Of a DNA stretch of 64,000 bases, positions 9,690 to 21,030 are shown piece after piece. How positions within the stretch are numbered: the stretch's first letter is position 1; each line of letters starts with the position of its first letter. The notes under the pieces were generated by a model. The model was not told the DNA's origin and ran no database searches. It saw only the letters and a program-made list of their open reading frames with translations. The stretch is from assembly GCA_030220185.1 (NCBI GenBank), contig JASPKZ010004202.1:686001-750000 (forward strand). The letters are read 5' to 3'. The DNA comes from Diploptera punctata (lineage: Eukaryota > Arthropoda > Insecta > Blattodea > Blaberidae). The translations under genes were made by a program, and so were the position numbers.

Positions 9690-10230
9690 TCGCCACATCT
9701 TGAACACACGCAGTCTGGGCCGGGCTCTGGTTGCTGCACAGCTTGTGGTGAAATCCATGCACAGCGAGTCTGGTCATTGTGTGGCGCAATTCATATCCTC
9801 CCTGAGTCCATTCACGGTTTGTCATGGCGTCAGTAAAATAGAATTCTTCCCATATTTTGCGTTTCTTTTCGTGGAGCTCTTACAGGAGGTCCTGGTAAGC
9901 TGGTGTTACTGGTAGTAGGAACTTTAGCCTCAGCTCTTCTATGTAAAATGGCTCTCTGGAGAGTTCATAAACAAGTCGTGAGGGCGTGTATTTGGAGAGA
10001 CAGAGCACCCTTTTTAGGTATGTGGTTTTTAGTTTCTCTAAATGGACCCATATGTTCTCTAACCCATATGTTGCAACGGGATCAACTATAAGTTCAAAAA
10101 GTTGTAGGGCTGTTTCTAGTGAGAGTCTGTTTATTGACTTAATGTCGCTTGTGACTCTTATCGCAACATTTATTCTGTCATTTACCCCTTTCGAGGGTTT
10201 GTTGATAAATATACCGTCAAACACAAGAAA
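9690..10230 (-). mobile_element. LINE RT C-terminal fragment, separate family
   Basis: A 114-codon minus-strand frame (10224-9880) reads INRLSLETALQLFELIVDPV, ATYGLENIW, KLKTTYLKRVLCLSKYTPSR and LVYELSREPFYIEELRLKF. The layout (ATYG-type box, then a helical KRVL segment about 30 residues on) is that of a LINE polymerase tail, but the sequence is unlike LINE-A to -E. Degenerate minus-strand sequence continues to 9690. It is a single copy here. Confidence 0.7.
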
Positions 10231-10329
10231 TACACAAAAGTAGTTATCTCATTTGCAGGTAGATGTCGTTAATGGCAAGCGGTCGACACACCGACTCGAT
10301 GAGACATCTAACAGGCAACTAATGTATTA

Positions 10330-10432
10330 CTAGGACATTCATGTCGGTAAACTTTGCTTAGAGGCCTTTTTATTCAGGCTTAAGGATCTTTTACGAACCT
10401 GAAAATCTTCAGACTCGGGACCCACGGTTGAA
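10330..10432 (-). mobile_element. SINE-3 body fragment
   Basis: Carries TAAGGATCTTTTACGAACCT and TTTGCTTAGAGGCCTTTTTA, the SINE-3 body on the minus strand; the tRNA-like head has been lost, replaced by Rep-P. Confidence 0.75.
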
Positions 10433-11125
10433 GGGGGATGATGGGTGAAATTTTGGACATTTTCGGTCAAATTTAGCATTTTTTTTTTGTTTTTTGTATT
10501 AAAAAATACTACGTACCTTAAAGTATAAGTTGGTGAAGTTTGAGTGTCCTATGGCGCTTGTAAGTCTCCCTAATGACTATAGGAGGGCGCTACATTCTAA
10601 TTTAACTGCATGCAAACTTTCAAATTGGCTTTTCCAAACTTTTATTTTCATTGCATTTCAATACATTCAAATCAAAATAACATTGATAAATTTAATGACA
10701 GAAGCACGAAATTTTAACTGCATGTCCCACACACTATGGCTAATAATTCTATGCATGGATTTTGAAACAACTTTGATAGTTTCTGAAATAAAAAATAAAA
10801 TATGTGTAGTAATTTAAACAAATCATATGCAGAGGGTGTATATATTTTTTCTTTCTTTATTACAATGTTATAGAAAATTCAATGTAAATAAGTCAGTGGT
10901 CCTGTCGAAAAAAATTGAAAAATTTCACTAAAAATTTATGGGACTTATTAAAAATTTAAATATGAAAATTTTTAAATGGATTTTCTTCAATAACTCAAAA
11001 CCCTTTAAGCCTAGAAGGATGAAACTTTACTATAATATTACCTATTATGGCATGAATGTGTGTACAAAACATCAAGTATGCAGCTTGAAAAAGTAGAAAA
11101 TAGAAATTTTACCCATCACCCCCCC
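10433..11125 (+). repeat. Rep-P copy
   Basis: An old dispersed repeat of about 0.7 kb whose reverse complement lies at 16031-16740. Common points: GGGTGAAATTTTGGACATTT at one end, TAACTGCATGCAAACTT in the middle and a segment before the other end around TGTACAAAACATCAAG. A C-rich run closes the copy. No coding signal that I trust. Confidence 0.6.
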
Positions 11126-11154
11126 CCCTACAAGTTCTCCTTGGATTTTTCCGT

Positions 11155-11370
11155 CCTAAAAAATCCATCGACTCCGGCCATTTTTAAACTGATCTAAATA
11201 TTCTGGTGACACGATTGTCCTAGGATGGACTCAGCCTCTAACGGATATAAGTACCAGACGCTTCATTTGGGGGTGAATGTGGCCGTCACGCAGGGCTGAC
11301 ATGAAATGTCCTAACCTGCTACTACTGCAAGGGACTCATACGGCCTGTAGTAGGATCACTTTACATTTCT
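11155..11370 (+). mobile_element. SINE-2, 5'-truncated
   Basis: Matches the SINE-2 body: TTTTTAAACTGATC, GACTCAGCCTCTAACGGA, GGCCGTCACGCAGGGCTGAC and GTAGTAGGATCACTTTAC. The tRNA-like head is absent and substitutions are frequent, so this is an old copy. Confidence 0.75.
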
Positions 11371-11394
11371 AACCAAAAGCAAATTATTTATTTA

Positions 11395-11560
11395 TTTGCT
11401 TATAGTGTTCTGCCCTAGAGCAGGTCTTTCACAGTAATCATAGCATTTTCATGCTATGCTTGAAGCTTTACTAAGGATTTATAAGTGTGATAGGTTCCGT
11501 TATTTCGAAACCGTGGATGATAATGAGGATGATGATAATAATGATGATGGCCAGATGCTG
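11395..11560 (-). mobile_element. SINE-1 3' half
   Basis: Contains CATAGCATTTTCATGCTATG and the CAGGTCTTTCAC and CTTTACTAAGG phrases of the SINE-1 3' part in reverse orientation. The head is missing. Confidence 0.75.
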
Positions 11561-11589
11561 ATGATATAGTACTATTGGACGATAGCGAG

Positions 11590-12365
11590 TAAATACTAAA
11601 GGCCAACACGGACACACTATTGAGTAACACTAAGAAATTGGGACTGGAAGTAAATATCAATAAAACTAAATATATATATTAAATGGTGGAAATTGACAAC
11701 TAAATGACAAATGAGGGAAATTTTGAGGAAATGACTCAATTCAAATACCTAGCAACAATAATTACAAATAGGAATGAGATGCACAAAGAAATTGAACATT
11801 GGCTCAATTTTGGAAATGCATGCTGTTATGAATTGCAGAGACTCTTGATGTCCCAACTCCTTTCAAAAAACGTTGAACTGAAAATATATAAAACTGTTAT
11901 TCTACCAGTTATATTATAAGGATCCGAAACACGGACTCTTACTTTAAGAGAGGAAAGGAGTTACGAGTTTTTGAGAATAAAGTACTTACGGAAACTTTTG
12001 GGCCAAAGAGAGATGAACAGACAGGTGAATGGAGAAGACTGCATAACAATGAACTACATGGTCTTTATAGGAAGCCAGATATAATGAGAACAGTTAAGTC
12101 TTGTAGACTGCGACGGGCAGGACATGTGGCACGAATGGGGAATGAAAGACGTGCATTGAAGTTTCTTGTAGGAAAACCAGAGGGAAAACTCCTAGTTGGT
12201 AGACCAAGAATGATGTATGAGAACAACATTAACTATGATTTGAGGGAAGTATATTATACAGGGAATGATTGGAAAACATTAGTTCAGGATAGGGATGTAT
12301 GGATAGCTTATGTGCGAGCGGCCACGAACTACGGGTTAGATAGTGCCAGTGAATTAGTTAGTGAG
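11590..12365 (+). mobile_element. LINE-A 3' end, 0.78 kb
   Basis: Runs from LLSNTKKLGLEVNINKTKY through FEEMTQFKYLATIITNRNE (11704-11919), RLRRAGHVARMGNERRALKF and GRPRMMYENNINYDLREVYY (12084-12350) to the GTTA tail at 12355-12365. A stop replaces the tyrosine-glycine part of LYGCETW (11917-11919) and a frameshift follows, so the product is dead. Truncated at its 5' side like every copy here. Confidence 0.9.
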
Positions 12366-13000
12366 TTTTTTTTCCCACATATTGTCATTGTTTTGAATTT
12401 TGAAGTAGAATTTTCATATTACATTTGCTGGCAATTTTGGATAATTAATACGCTATTTTTCTTCTTTTATTGTGAAAAATGTTGATTTAAAGAGTTGATC
12501 ATGTGACCAAAACAAAGCACAGTAGAATATATCTGAAACAGGATTAATTTAGAAACAAAGGAACTCTACAATCAAAGAGAGTAGACAGGTTAATCAAAAC
12601 CAAGATGGCTGCCAGTTGTACTGTGCTTTAAGTCTTAAGACAGAAGACAATCGTCTTACCGCTATGGTTTCGAAGCAGAGTGAGAGGGTTTTGAGGTAGC
12701 TTCTAGTTGGAGAATTCGAACCCACAATCCCATGGCGGATTGCGCGGTTCTCTCTCAGTTCAATATTGTATGAGGGGACCCGCTCAAGCTCCGGGATTAT
12801 AAAAATTAACTGCTACGAATTTTCCTCCTGTACCGCACATCTGTTGCCATTAACATCTAATTGAAACGCTTTCTAAACTTTGACTAACACTGGCTCCTAA
12901 CTGTGAACAAGACTTGCTTTTGTTTCAACTACTTGTTAACAACAATGCAGACATAATTCTTTTTTTTTTTTATTAATTTGTATTACTAGACTTGTCCCAA
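12366..13000. other. No recognisable gene
   Basis: The segment 12640-12800 contains GAATTCGAACCCACAATCCC, which resembles an inverted B box of a tRNA-derived element, but no second copy exists in the window. The rest is unassigned. Confidence 0.4.
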
Positions 13001-13004
13001 CTTG

Positions 13005-13062
13005 TCTAAAAAAACATTAAACTAAAAATATATAAAACTGTTATTCTTCCGCAATTTATTCC
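13005..13062 (+). mobile_element. LINE-A scrap
   Basis: Matches KNVKLKIYKTVIL of LINE-A over fewer than 60 bases. Confidence 0.65.
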
Positions 13063-13071
13063 TCTATAAAT

Positions 13072-13770
13072 TCTTACTTACTTACTCACTGTCACTATCT
13101 AACCCGTAAGTTCATGGCCGCACGGACATAAGCTCTCCATATATCCCTATCCCGAGATAATGATTTCCAATCATTTCCTGTATAATCTACTTCCCTCAAA
13201 TCATAGTTATGTTATTCTCCCACCTCATTCTTGGTCTACCAACTGGGCGTTTTCCCTCTGGCTTTCCTACAAGAAGCTTCCATGCACGTCTTTCATTCCC
13301 CATACGTGCAACATGTCCTGCCCATCGCAGTCTACGAGACTTAACTGTTCTTATTATATCTGGCTTCCTATAAAGACCATGTAGTTCATTGTTATGTAGT
13401 CTTCTCCATTCACCTGTCTGTTCGTCTCTCTTTGGTCCAAAAATTTTCCTAAGTACTTTATTCTCAAAAACATTCTTTCCTTCCTCAAAGTAAGAATCCA
13501 TGTTTCACCACCATATAATATAACTGGTAGAATAATTAGATTTATATATTTTCAGTTTAACGTTTTTTGAAAGGAGTTGGGACATCAAGAGTCTCTGCAA
13601 TGCATAACAGCACGCATTTCCAGAATTGAGCCTATGTTTAATTTCTTTGTGTATCTCATTCCTATTTGTGATTATTGTTCCTAGGTATTTGAATTCAGCC
13701 ACTTACTCAAAATTTCCTTCATTTGTCATTAGTTGTCCATTTCCATTATATAATGTATTTTTATGTGTGA
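13072..13770 (-). mobile_element. LINE-A 3' end
   Basis: Minus-strand frames 13702-13505 and 13501-13196 together encode MAEFKYLGTIITNRNE, RLLMSQLLSKNVKLKIYK, NKVLRKIFGPKRDEQTGEWR, RTVKSRRLRWAGHVARMGNE and RPVGRPRMRWENN. The two frames are separated by a frameshift in LYGCETW. The 3' tail with TTAC repeats lies at the left end, so the element is oriented leftwards. Confidence 0.9.
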
Positions 13771-14405
13771 ACATGTATTTAGTTTGAAATTGTTTACTTG
13801 TTGTATTAATTTGTTATTGATCATTAAGTTAGTTAGTTAGTTACAAAAATTAAATTAAATTTTGGAGAACATATTTATTCTTAAGCATTTCATTGTGATC
13901 TTTATGTCACTCTTTCACGACATATATTATTTCAATTATTCGAAATATGTCTTCTCATAAAATTGCTGTGATTCATTTGGTGTATTTTTTCATGTGAAAC
14001 TGGTAAAGCTCCCATCGGAGATGATTTTCAGCAGACGTAAAAATAAATGTAAAGCTATGTCTAAAAAAATGTGAAGAGAGAAAAGCAATCTTCAAAAAAT
14101 AATCCTTGCAGAAAGAAGCGACACAAACGGAATGGAAGCTTGATTCTAGAGATCGTCTCGAGGTGGCGTGGCTTACTAAACGTGGAGAACAAGATGAAGA
14201 AATCTCGTGAAAATGCGTCGCATTCAAATAAGAAAAATGGGAATATCTGAGAAGGGCTTAAAGGTTCAAAAACTGCTCCAAAATATTTTATGATTGATTG
14301 AATGATGTTGAAGGTAAGTTCAAATGAATAAATAAGGAACTACACTGTCATTATAAAACGAGTTTATATCCAAGAATCTCACAGCAGCGACATTTAAACA
14401 CATTT
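13771..14405. other. No recognisable feature
   Basis: Non-repetitive by eye, includes an 84-codon minus-strand frame (14227-13973) without any family signature. Confidence 0.4.
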
Positions 14406-15146
14406 TAATGATATTTAACTCATGCCCCAAAATGGCAGTCAATGACCAATCACGTTACAATGATTTTTGATTTTAAACCAATCACAGTCGTGTTTCGCCT
14501 AGAATTTACCACCTAAAGTTTATCATAATAAAGAAAGCACCTCTTTTTTAACATTCTGAATAGGTAATGCCATTATTTTGCAGTGACTGACTCACCAAGA
14601 AATACGGCTACCAGATTGTATATATAGTGTATGAATGTCAACACATACCGCATGCGGGAGTTAATATAAAAACATTTGTAGCAATTGATTATACCACCAA
14701 AAAAAGAAACCACTGTTTGCACTTTGTTAAATGTATTTTTTCCCAGAAAAATATAATTGTCATATTTACATCATAGGACATCAGAAATGAATTAATATAC
14801 AGTTTGATGTGTTTCATTTTTCTCCACTAGAGTGCATTCTTACAATGCTGCGTTCCTTTGGTAATAAATAATATGATCTGGTTGCAGTGACGAACAAAAG
14901 AAGCAAATGAAGCGTACCAATTTTTTCTCATTTGTTTTTAAACATCACCGTTTACATTAAATAAATACATATTTTAAAATAACTATATTTAAATAATGAT
15001 TTGTGAGTAAACAGCTTAATTTTATTCGTTAAATAGTCCTAACAAATGCCACTCTTGATTTCCAAATTCTCTACATAAATTCACTCCTCACTTCGTGAGT
15101 CGTGAATTTATCATTTTGAAATCACTCGTTGGCATTACTTATGAAT
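14406..15146 (-). mobile_element. MITE-1 copy
   Basis: Starts near ATATTTAACTCATGCCCCAA and ends GGCATTACTTATGA; intermediate landmarks are ACAAATGCCACTCTTGATTT and ACTTCGTGAGTCGTGAATTT. Slightly longer than the 1845-2474 copy, including the segment that ends in ACCAGATTGTATATATAGTG. Non-coding. Confidence 0.7.
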
Positions 15147-15154
15147 ATATTTTT

Positions 15155-15415
15155 TTAATATGATACATCCACCCAATTGCCGATTGGCTCAAATTCGAGC
15201 TTTGGCCTCCCTTAACTTCTGCCTCCAATCATTTCTATTTTGCGCAGCAGCCTCCAGTTGCGACACTTAAGTAGGTTTGCAGCATCTTCCTTAATACCAT
15301 CCTCCCATTATTTTTTTTTTTTTTTTGGTCTTCCGACTCGTCTATTCCCCATAAAACTTGCTGTATATTTTACTGGTGTAATTACTTTAGGAGAGATTTT
15401 AGACTCCCAGTTTTA
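15155..15415 (-). mobile_element. LINE 3' fragment
   Basis: On the minus strand it reads WEDGIKEDAANLLKCRNW and, upstream of a T-run, GNRRVGRPK, the GRPxxRWxDGI-type end of a LINE polymerase. Broken by the homopolymer at 15309-15324. Not close to LINE-A, -B or -C. Confidence 0.6.
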
Positions 15416-15449
15416 TAAAGGGTTCTAACATTCCACGAGCTAATTCGTA

Positions 15450-15497
15450 AGTCTTTTTTTTTCTTTTTTTTTTTCTTTTCTTTTTTTTTTTTTTTTG
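15450..15497. repeat. T-rich low-complexity tract
   Basis: Runs of T interrupted by C; no function visible. Confidence 0.85.
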
Positions 15498-15539
15498 CTT
15501 TAGTCGTTGTTGTAAACCATCATTCTGAGGCATGTTGGG

Positions 15540-15780
15540 TTTCTGAACATATTTGTTTTTACAGGGTAGGGACGTCAACCCCACGCCTAAACTCCAGCGG
15601 TCCTATGGGGGGGGGGCGATGATTTTCTGTTGGGTTTTTTCCCTTAGCTGGTATGTCCCAATTTTTAAGCATCGGGAACATGTTCTCTACCAGCTATGCT
15701 ACAAATTGCGACTCCGCCAAATATTCCGAAGTTCCATTTTAACACAGTCAACGTTGCAGAATTTCTTACGAGGGTCCTCC
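15540..15780 (+). repeat. Rep-Q, degenerate copy
   Basis: Shares with 54.05-54.32 kb the order 'cccttagc, a few bases, tgtcccaatttttaagc' and the following gggaaca/gagaact block. It is a decayed dispersed repeat of unknown class. Confidence 0.4.
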
Positions 15781-16030
15781 GTCAACTACAAGAACAACTA
15801 GAACAATAATTGAACAACTGTAAATATCCCGTGATATAGCATCGGTGAAACACGGGTTGTAGCATTTATGTACATAAAAATAATCGCTTTTTCGCCCCTG
15901 CACTTCTTAGTATTAAGCAGGAGAAATTGAACATTCATTTTTACAAACACAACACTTGGTTGAACAATTTTGTGAACAATTATTGATATTTTCAACCTAA
16001 ATTCCTATAAAACTAGTATTTTCAATTTTT

Positions 16031-16740
16031 GCTTTCGGTCCATTTTTGCTCGAAATCCCTCATATTTAAGGGTGAAATTTCCATTTTCTACATTTTTTTA
16101 GCTAGAGACTTGATGTTTTTGTACAAACATTCACTGCATGATACATAATGAGACATTTATTTTATGAGTTATTAAACATTATATTTTTTTTAAAATTTGT
16201 ATATATTATAATTAAATAGGTTCCACAATTTTTAGTAAAATGTGTGATGTTTTTACAAGACTCCTAAAATATTTAGAAAAACATCGTGCATTAGAATTCT
16301 TATAATGTGAATACAAAGGGAGAAAAAAAAAATGTTGTACCTCATGTGTGGAATTACAAAAAAAAAATAATGATTGCATACATTATATTTTTCATTTCTT
16401 AAAATACTACTTGAATCATGAAACCCATGCACTACTTTGTTACCCATTGTTTTTGGAAAGAGCAGTCAAATTTTTAACCTTCTAGGACAAAATTTGCGAA
16501 TTCCATTCAATTTCGAATGTACAAAAATGCAGTGAAAATAAAAGTGTGGAAAAACAAGTTTTGCATGCAGTTTAAATACAATATGTAACATACAGGCCTA
16601 ATCAGCACTTTATGGCACTTAGAAGCGTCACAGGTCTCTGAAACTTTGCCAACATACACATTAGCGTACAGGCTACTTTTTAGTAGAAAAAAAAAAAAAA
16701 TGCCAATTTTGATCTCAAATGGTCAATTTTTCACCCAGAG
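16031..16740 (-). repeat. Rep-P copy, inverted
   Basis: Reverse complement of the 10433-11125 repeat; includes GTTTTGCATGCAGTTTAAAT and the terminal GGTCAATTTTTCACCC. Several A or T runs have grown inside it. The two copies are 5 kb apart and face each other. Confidence 0.6.
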
Positions 16741-16774
16741 CGGATAAAGTGTAAGATGAGTTTTCCACTGGGCT

Positions 16775-16820
16775 CAGTTTTGATAATGGCTACGTAATAG
16801 CCGAAACGCGTTGAGATGTT
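16775..16820 (+). repeat. PLE-like terminal hairpin
   Basis: The stem GGCTACGTAATAGCC is followed by GAAACGCG. The same layout (hairpin, then GAAAC) occurs at the Penelope-like ends at 26.08 and 36.32 kb. Short and isolated, so the class is uncertain. Confidence 0.4.
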
Positions 16821-16867
16821 TTTAACTTTTTAGTGAATGGAGTGCTTTTCGACTTAAGAACTAGAGA

Positions 16868-17583
16868 CCGGATGTTAGGGAAAATGCCTACAGTTATTTA
16901 TAATAGATATTGTAAAAGTGACTTCATAAAGTTCATACCAACGACCCTAGAGTCGTTTTCCATAAAGTTCGTTTTGCCTATAAATGCCTATTTCTGCTTA
17001 TAATGCATATAAATGCCTATCTGGATTTTTTTCTGGAAATTAACTCAGTATTTCAATTAAATCAATTGAAATGGACAAAATTCATTGTACAAATCATTTC
17101 ATAGAAGTTTTCAAGTGTTCTTTTTATAAATTCTCTTAGAATATTTTAGGATAAGGGTGACAATAACCCAATAATCTAGCAGGTAGGTGGGGTTTCCCCC
17201 CACAATGTACTCCCGTTAGGTAAATAATGTATTTCTCCACCTCATGCATTCCCGTTAAGCGAAATAGCCCTATGCTATGTCCCATTGTATTATGCTCCGG
17301 CTCTAAGGCTTGGTGAAAATTTCTTTGCCTATTTTCAATAGAAACATTGATGAGTGACAGAGAGGGTTGTGCCCTTTGTAAAAAACTCAAAGTAGATTTC
17401 AAAAGCATCTCATATCTTCATATGGTATTGATAGCATATGTTTATATTCTTAACGTAAGACTGTAAAAAGTTATGTTGTAGTCCATTTTTGTAAGAGCCT
17501 GTTTTGAATTTTTAGTGCCTATATTAATGATTTAAAGCCTTTTTGCCTGCCCATTTCGAATTTTTTGAGTGCCTAACATCCGG
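16868..17583. mobile_element. Non-autonomous DNA transposon with 12-bp TIRs
   Basis: Bounded by CCGGATGTTAGG at 16868-16879 and its exact reverse complement CCTAACATCCGG at 17572-17583. The ends are rich in TGCCTA motifs on both sides. The length is 716 bp and no transposase is present. Possibly hAT-like, but I could not see a convincing 8-bp target duplication. A 90-codon minus-strand frame inside has no family features. Confidence 0.7.
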
Positions 17584-18704
17584 AACATATTAATAACTTA
17601 CCACGTATCCTTCATATGTGTAATTTATTAAAAAGTTACTTAGGGATCCACATAGAATTTTGATCAATATAATGAATAAGGAATGAGAGAAGCAGATTAT
17701 GAAGACTACACAAGGGTTGTGATATGTTGGGTCATTGCACCCCACCACAATAATTATTCCAGAATTAAACGACTCGAGATAGAACGGCTGCAAAGTTATT
17801 ATCATTCTTTTTGCTGCACGTCCTCATCTCCCACTATTACTCCACTTGCCACAATCATCCCAAGTAATTCTTTGATTCCTAAGTCCCGGAGTTGGAGTGC
17901 TAAATACCCTTTTCTCTTCCTACTGGAGACCCCGTGATCTTCTTTACTTAAATATGGGAGCAATTATTCTTAGTTCATTTTAAAACCTTTAAGAAGGCTA
18001 TTCTTTCCAGCACAGTCTTAACAGAGACAAAACACACAAAAGATTGGCTTCATAATAAAAAAACTGGCAGGAGGGGGTTGGGCGACAAAAAGAGAATGAT
18101 GTTAAAACCTTCATGGGACCTTCTTTTCATTTTTCTCCATCTTTGTCTATCCTTTCTTTTTTAGAAGAAGACATTCTCCTCGTAGAGGGAGAATCAAGAA
18201 ACGACATTTTAATCTTCCTGATTCTTAAGCTATCTAAAGCTTCTTGGTTTGTACGCTAGAGAGCAGCACCATGTTAAGAGTGGAAAATAAATGAATCTAC
18301 TAAAATATATTCTTGCAGCTTCTTATTCTTCTTCTATAGCATTTTCTGAATAAATTAAAACCTCTGTATCATAGGGCTTAAAGGAGATTCTTGAAAAGAT
18401 CTCGGAGGGAACAAAATAAAAACGAGAAGAGAATAAAAATGTCCGACCTCTCAAACTATTTGCAAAGGAAACAAAAAATAAAGGATGTTTAAAAAGTAAT
18501 AAATCTTTTGTCTTCATTCCAGTGGTGCTGCAGCGATTTGACTTCTTTCTCTCTCAAAATCGTTTCGTATTTTATATAGGCCTAAGTTATCACAATATTA
18601 ACATAATGGTTTCTACACTAACACAATGTATTATTCATGTATATATTTAGATGTTATAACTATATTTTTGACATTTGGCAATGAAGGCAAATATGATATG
18701 AAAA
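17584..18704. other. No recognisable gene
   Basis: 1.1 kb with no repeat match. A pyrimidine tract ending in TTTTTTAG near 18163 could act as a splice acceptor, but no open frame follows. Possibly unique intergenic or intronic DNA. Confidence 0.45.
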
Positions 18705-18815
18705 GAAAAATAAATGCCTGAGTCGGGATTTGAACCCGAACCTCTTAACTCTTGTACGTTTAGCGCTCTAACCATCTGAGCCACTCAGGTATCCTAACAC
18801 AAACATTTATTTTTT
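18705..18815 (-). repeat. tRNA-like module, left arm of inverted pair
   Basis: In reverse orientation it carries an A box TGGCTCAGATGGTTAGAG and a B box GGGTTCAAATCCC with a paired T-arm (TCGGG/CCCGA). The end segments ACCTGAG and CTCAGGC pair at six of seven positions, as in an acceptor stem. The anticodon stem does not fold well and no anticodon can be assigned. The unit is enclosed by AAAAATAAATG and CATTTATTTTT. Reads as a tRNA pseudogene or SINE head. Confidence 0.65.
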
Positions 18816-18920
18816 ACAAAACACATTTAAAAATTTGCTTACCTGTTATGGTGGCCACAAGATGGCAGTTGGAACGATATCCCGCTACCTCTCGTGTAAA
18901 TTGAGAATACTACATATATA

Positions 18921-19032
18921 AGAAAAATAAATGTTTGTGTTAGGATACCTGAGTGGCTCAGATGGTTAGAGCGCTAAACGTACAGAGTTCAGAGACTCGG
19001 GTTCAAATCCCGACTTATGCATTTATTTTTCT
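18921..19032 (+). repeat. tRNA-like module, right arm of inverted pair
   Basis: Same module as 18705-18815 on the opposite strand: TGTGTTAGGATACCTGAGTG, A box, then a slightly different variable region and GGGTTCAAATCCCGACTTAT. Its 3' acceptor side has drifted (CTTATGC) and no longer pairs. It is again enclosed by AAAAATAAATG and CATTTATTTTT. About 105 bp separates the arms. Confidence 0.65.
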
Positions 19033-19239
19033 TTGGTTGAGATTGACAATTGGGCCTTTTAAAGCTGTTATGTACAGCAGTTTGACTGGAGTGAACATTT
19101 ATAAATCACGCTGGCTGTCATATTTTTCTATGTTCACAGTGAAATTCAGTATATTGTATAAAATAAACCGAGGTAGGTATTATCCAAAAATGAGCGAAAT
19201 CCGACTGTTAGAAGTGGAGGTTTACCTGAAATCCGAAAT

Positions 19240-19350
19240 TAAAAACTGCCTAAACAACTTGATTGATTTTGATGAAATTTTGTGTGTGCGTTTGAGTGGG
19301 TACCTGGATGGTTTAAATTTACAATCGGTAGGTGGCGCTGCGATCAGGTT
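19240..19350 (+). repeat. Rep-R fragment
   Basis: Contains GATTGATTTTGATGAAATTT and TTGTGTGTGCGTTTGAGTGG; the sequence closing the window (63910-64000) has the same order with small changes. Confidence 0.5.
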
Positions 19351-19552
19351 ATAGATGTTTTATGTCAGATATGTAGTAATCTGAATTATTGACACATTCG
19401 GCGCGACAACTATGTGATGTCATCATGCACGCTTCAACAGTTGGCTGTGAGAGGTTTTCTTGCGAACTTACTTAATAATAGGCTACGTAATTATTGAATT
19501 TTACGGTAAAATGTAACATATTTTTATCGTCCGTCCATGACATGACAATTGA

Positions 19553-19577
19553 TATATATATATATATATATATAAAC
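19553..19577. repeat. (TA)n microsatellite
   Basis: About 12 TA units at the edge of Rep-N. Confidence 0.9.
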
Positions 19578-20118
19578 TGTAATAACACTGAGCAACAAAA
19601 AATAAACTTTTTTGTCTCTAAGAAAGAAAAAAATATGTGATTCTGATAGTATTTTTTCTCCTAAATCCAAATATGATATCGGTTTTTCTCCATCACGCAA
19701 GGTTTCCGAGAGACAGGAATTTATAATTTCAAACACTTTAATATTTTCTACATTCGTAACTACACAATATTCGAACATTCGGACTCACCTAGAAAGTAAG
19801 AAATTACGATTTTCTCCCTGTATTTCGCCTGAGGAGCATCCCTCTTGATGGTCCAACAATAATCGGCCAGCATATTAGGATTCCATTTGCCTTGATATCC
19901 CTTTTCCATAGCTGAAATCTCCTGAGTTAGCTCATTTGCTTTTATTTTACAGTGGACAAAGGGACGAAAAAACGTTTATTAAAAAATAATTATTTAAATC
20001 CATTAATTTAAATTGAAATAAAAAAAACTGTGGTTGATGGAGAAATTCCGAATACATATTTGAAAACACGAATAAAAAAACTGCATTAAGTACAACTATT
20101 GGTACTCGTGACCAGTGT
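19578..20118 (-). repeat. Rep-N, second arm of dispersed inverted pair
   Basis: Reverse complement of 8608-9165, with more A/T indels. Contains TGGTCCAACAATAATCGGCC and CGTAACTACACAATATTCGA. No trustworthy coding frame. Confidence 0.65.
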
Positions 20119-20469
20119 AATTAAAAGCTATACAAAATTGATATGAAAATTGCATATCTAAAATTAAAATCGATAGTAAATTGTCACGTGGTTTTACGGT
20201 AAATACACATCTACGGTAAGGTTGTTGTCTATCACCGACTCTGTTAAAAATATAAGTACGTAACATTTTGAAGAATTGGAGGAGAAATTAAGATCACGTA
20301 TTTAGGAATTAAAATAAAAAAGGAAGTTATGAAGAGAAAATAAGAATTAGAAATAACAAAGGAAAATTTGCATTTGTGTTTTTCCTTGTGATTTGCCTAC
20401 AAGGGAATTAAATTCCCCTCTTTAATTTTCCATTTGTGTGATATGTCTTTCCTATCGAAATCCGCAATA
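20119..20469. other. No recognisable feature
   Basis: AT-rich spacer. Confidence 0.5.
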
Positions 20470-20545
20470 CTTAATTATTGTTATTATATCTGGTTTCCGT
20501 AAAGATCATGTATCTAACTGTTATATAGTCTTTTCTATCCACAGT
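20470..20545 (-). mobile_element. LINE-A scrap
   Basis: TATTATATCTGGTTTCCGTA and the following bases match the LYRKPDIIRT region of LINE-A on the minus strand; decayed. Confidence 0.6.
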
Positions 20546-21030
20546 TTTAAAATCCCTCTCCCGACAGTCATGTCAACAAGTAGCAAGTAAAAAGTACCTG
20601 TAAGGTGAGAGGTTAAACCAAGTTAATGGAATGGAAAAAGAGAGCAACTGCTACCTGAAGCATTTCCAACACAATTGAAGATGGTTTTGATACAAACTAA
20701 GGGCAAAATGATATATGGATTGAGAACAGAGATCAAACAATAAATTTCCACAACATCGAGCGAAAAAACACAGATAAAACAATGCAAAGATAAATGTTTA
20801 TACGAAAGAAAAACAAATGACGTGGAGACAAGTTAAATCTCTATTCAGAACATGAGATTTGTATTCAAGCTGGCATTTCTCATGTGATTGTATCTCCAAC
20901 TTTCAGAAAACTGTTAATATATGTATCTATGGGTATCTATAATGCCCATACGTCCAGCATGTTGACATGGGTGCTCCCTAACAGGAGTTTATTAACCAAG
21001 CTAATTTAGTTAAGCTTTTTTCCCTATATT
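20546..21030. other. No recognisable feature
   Basis: About 0.5 kb, no frame and no match to other parts of the window. Confidence 0.5.
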
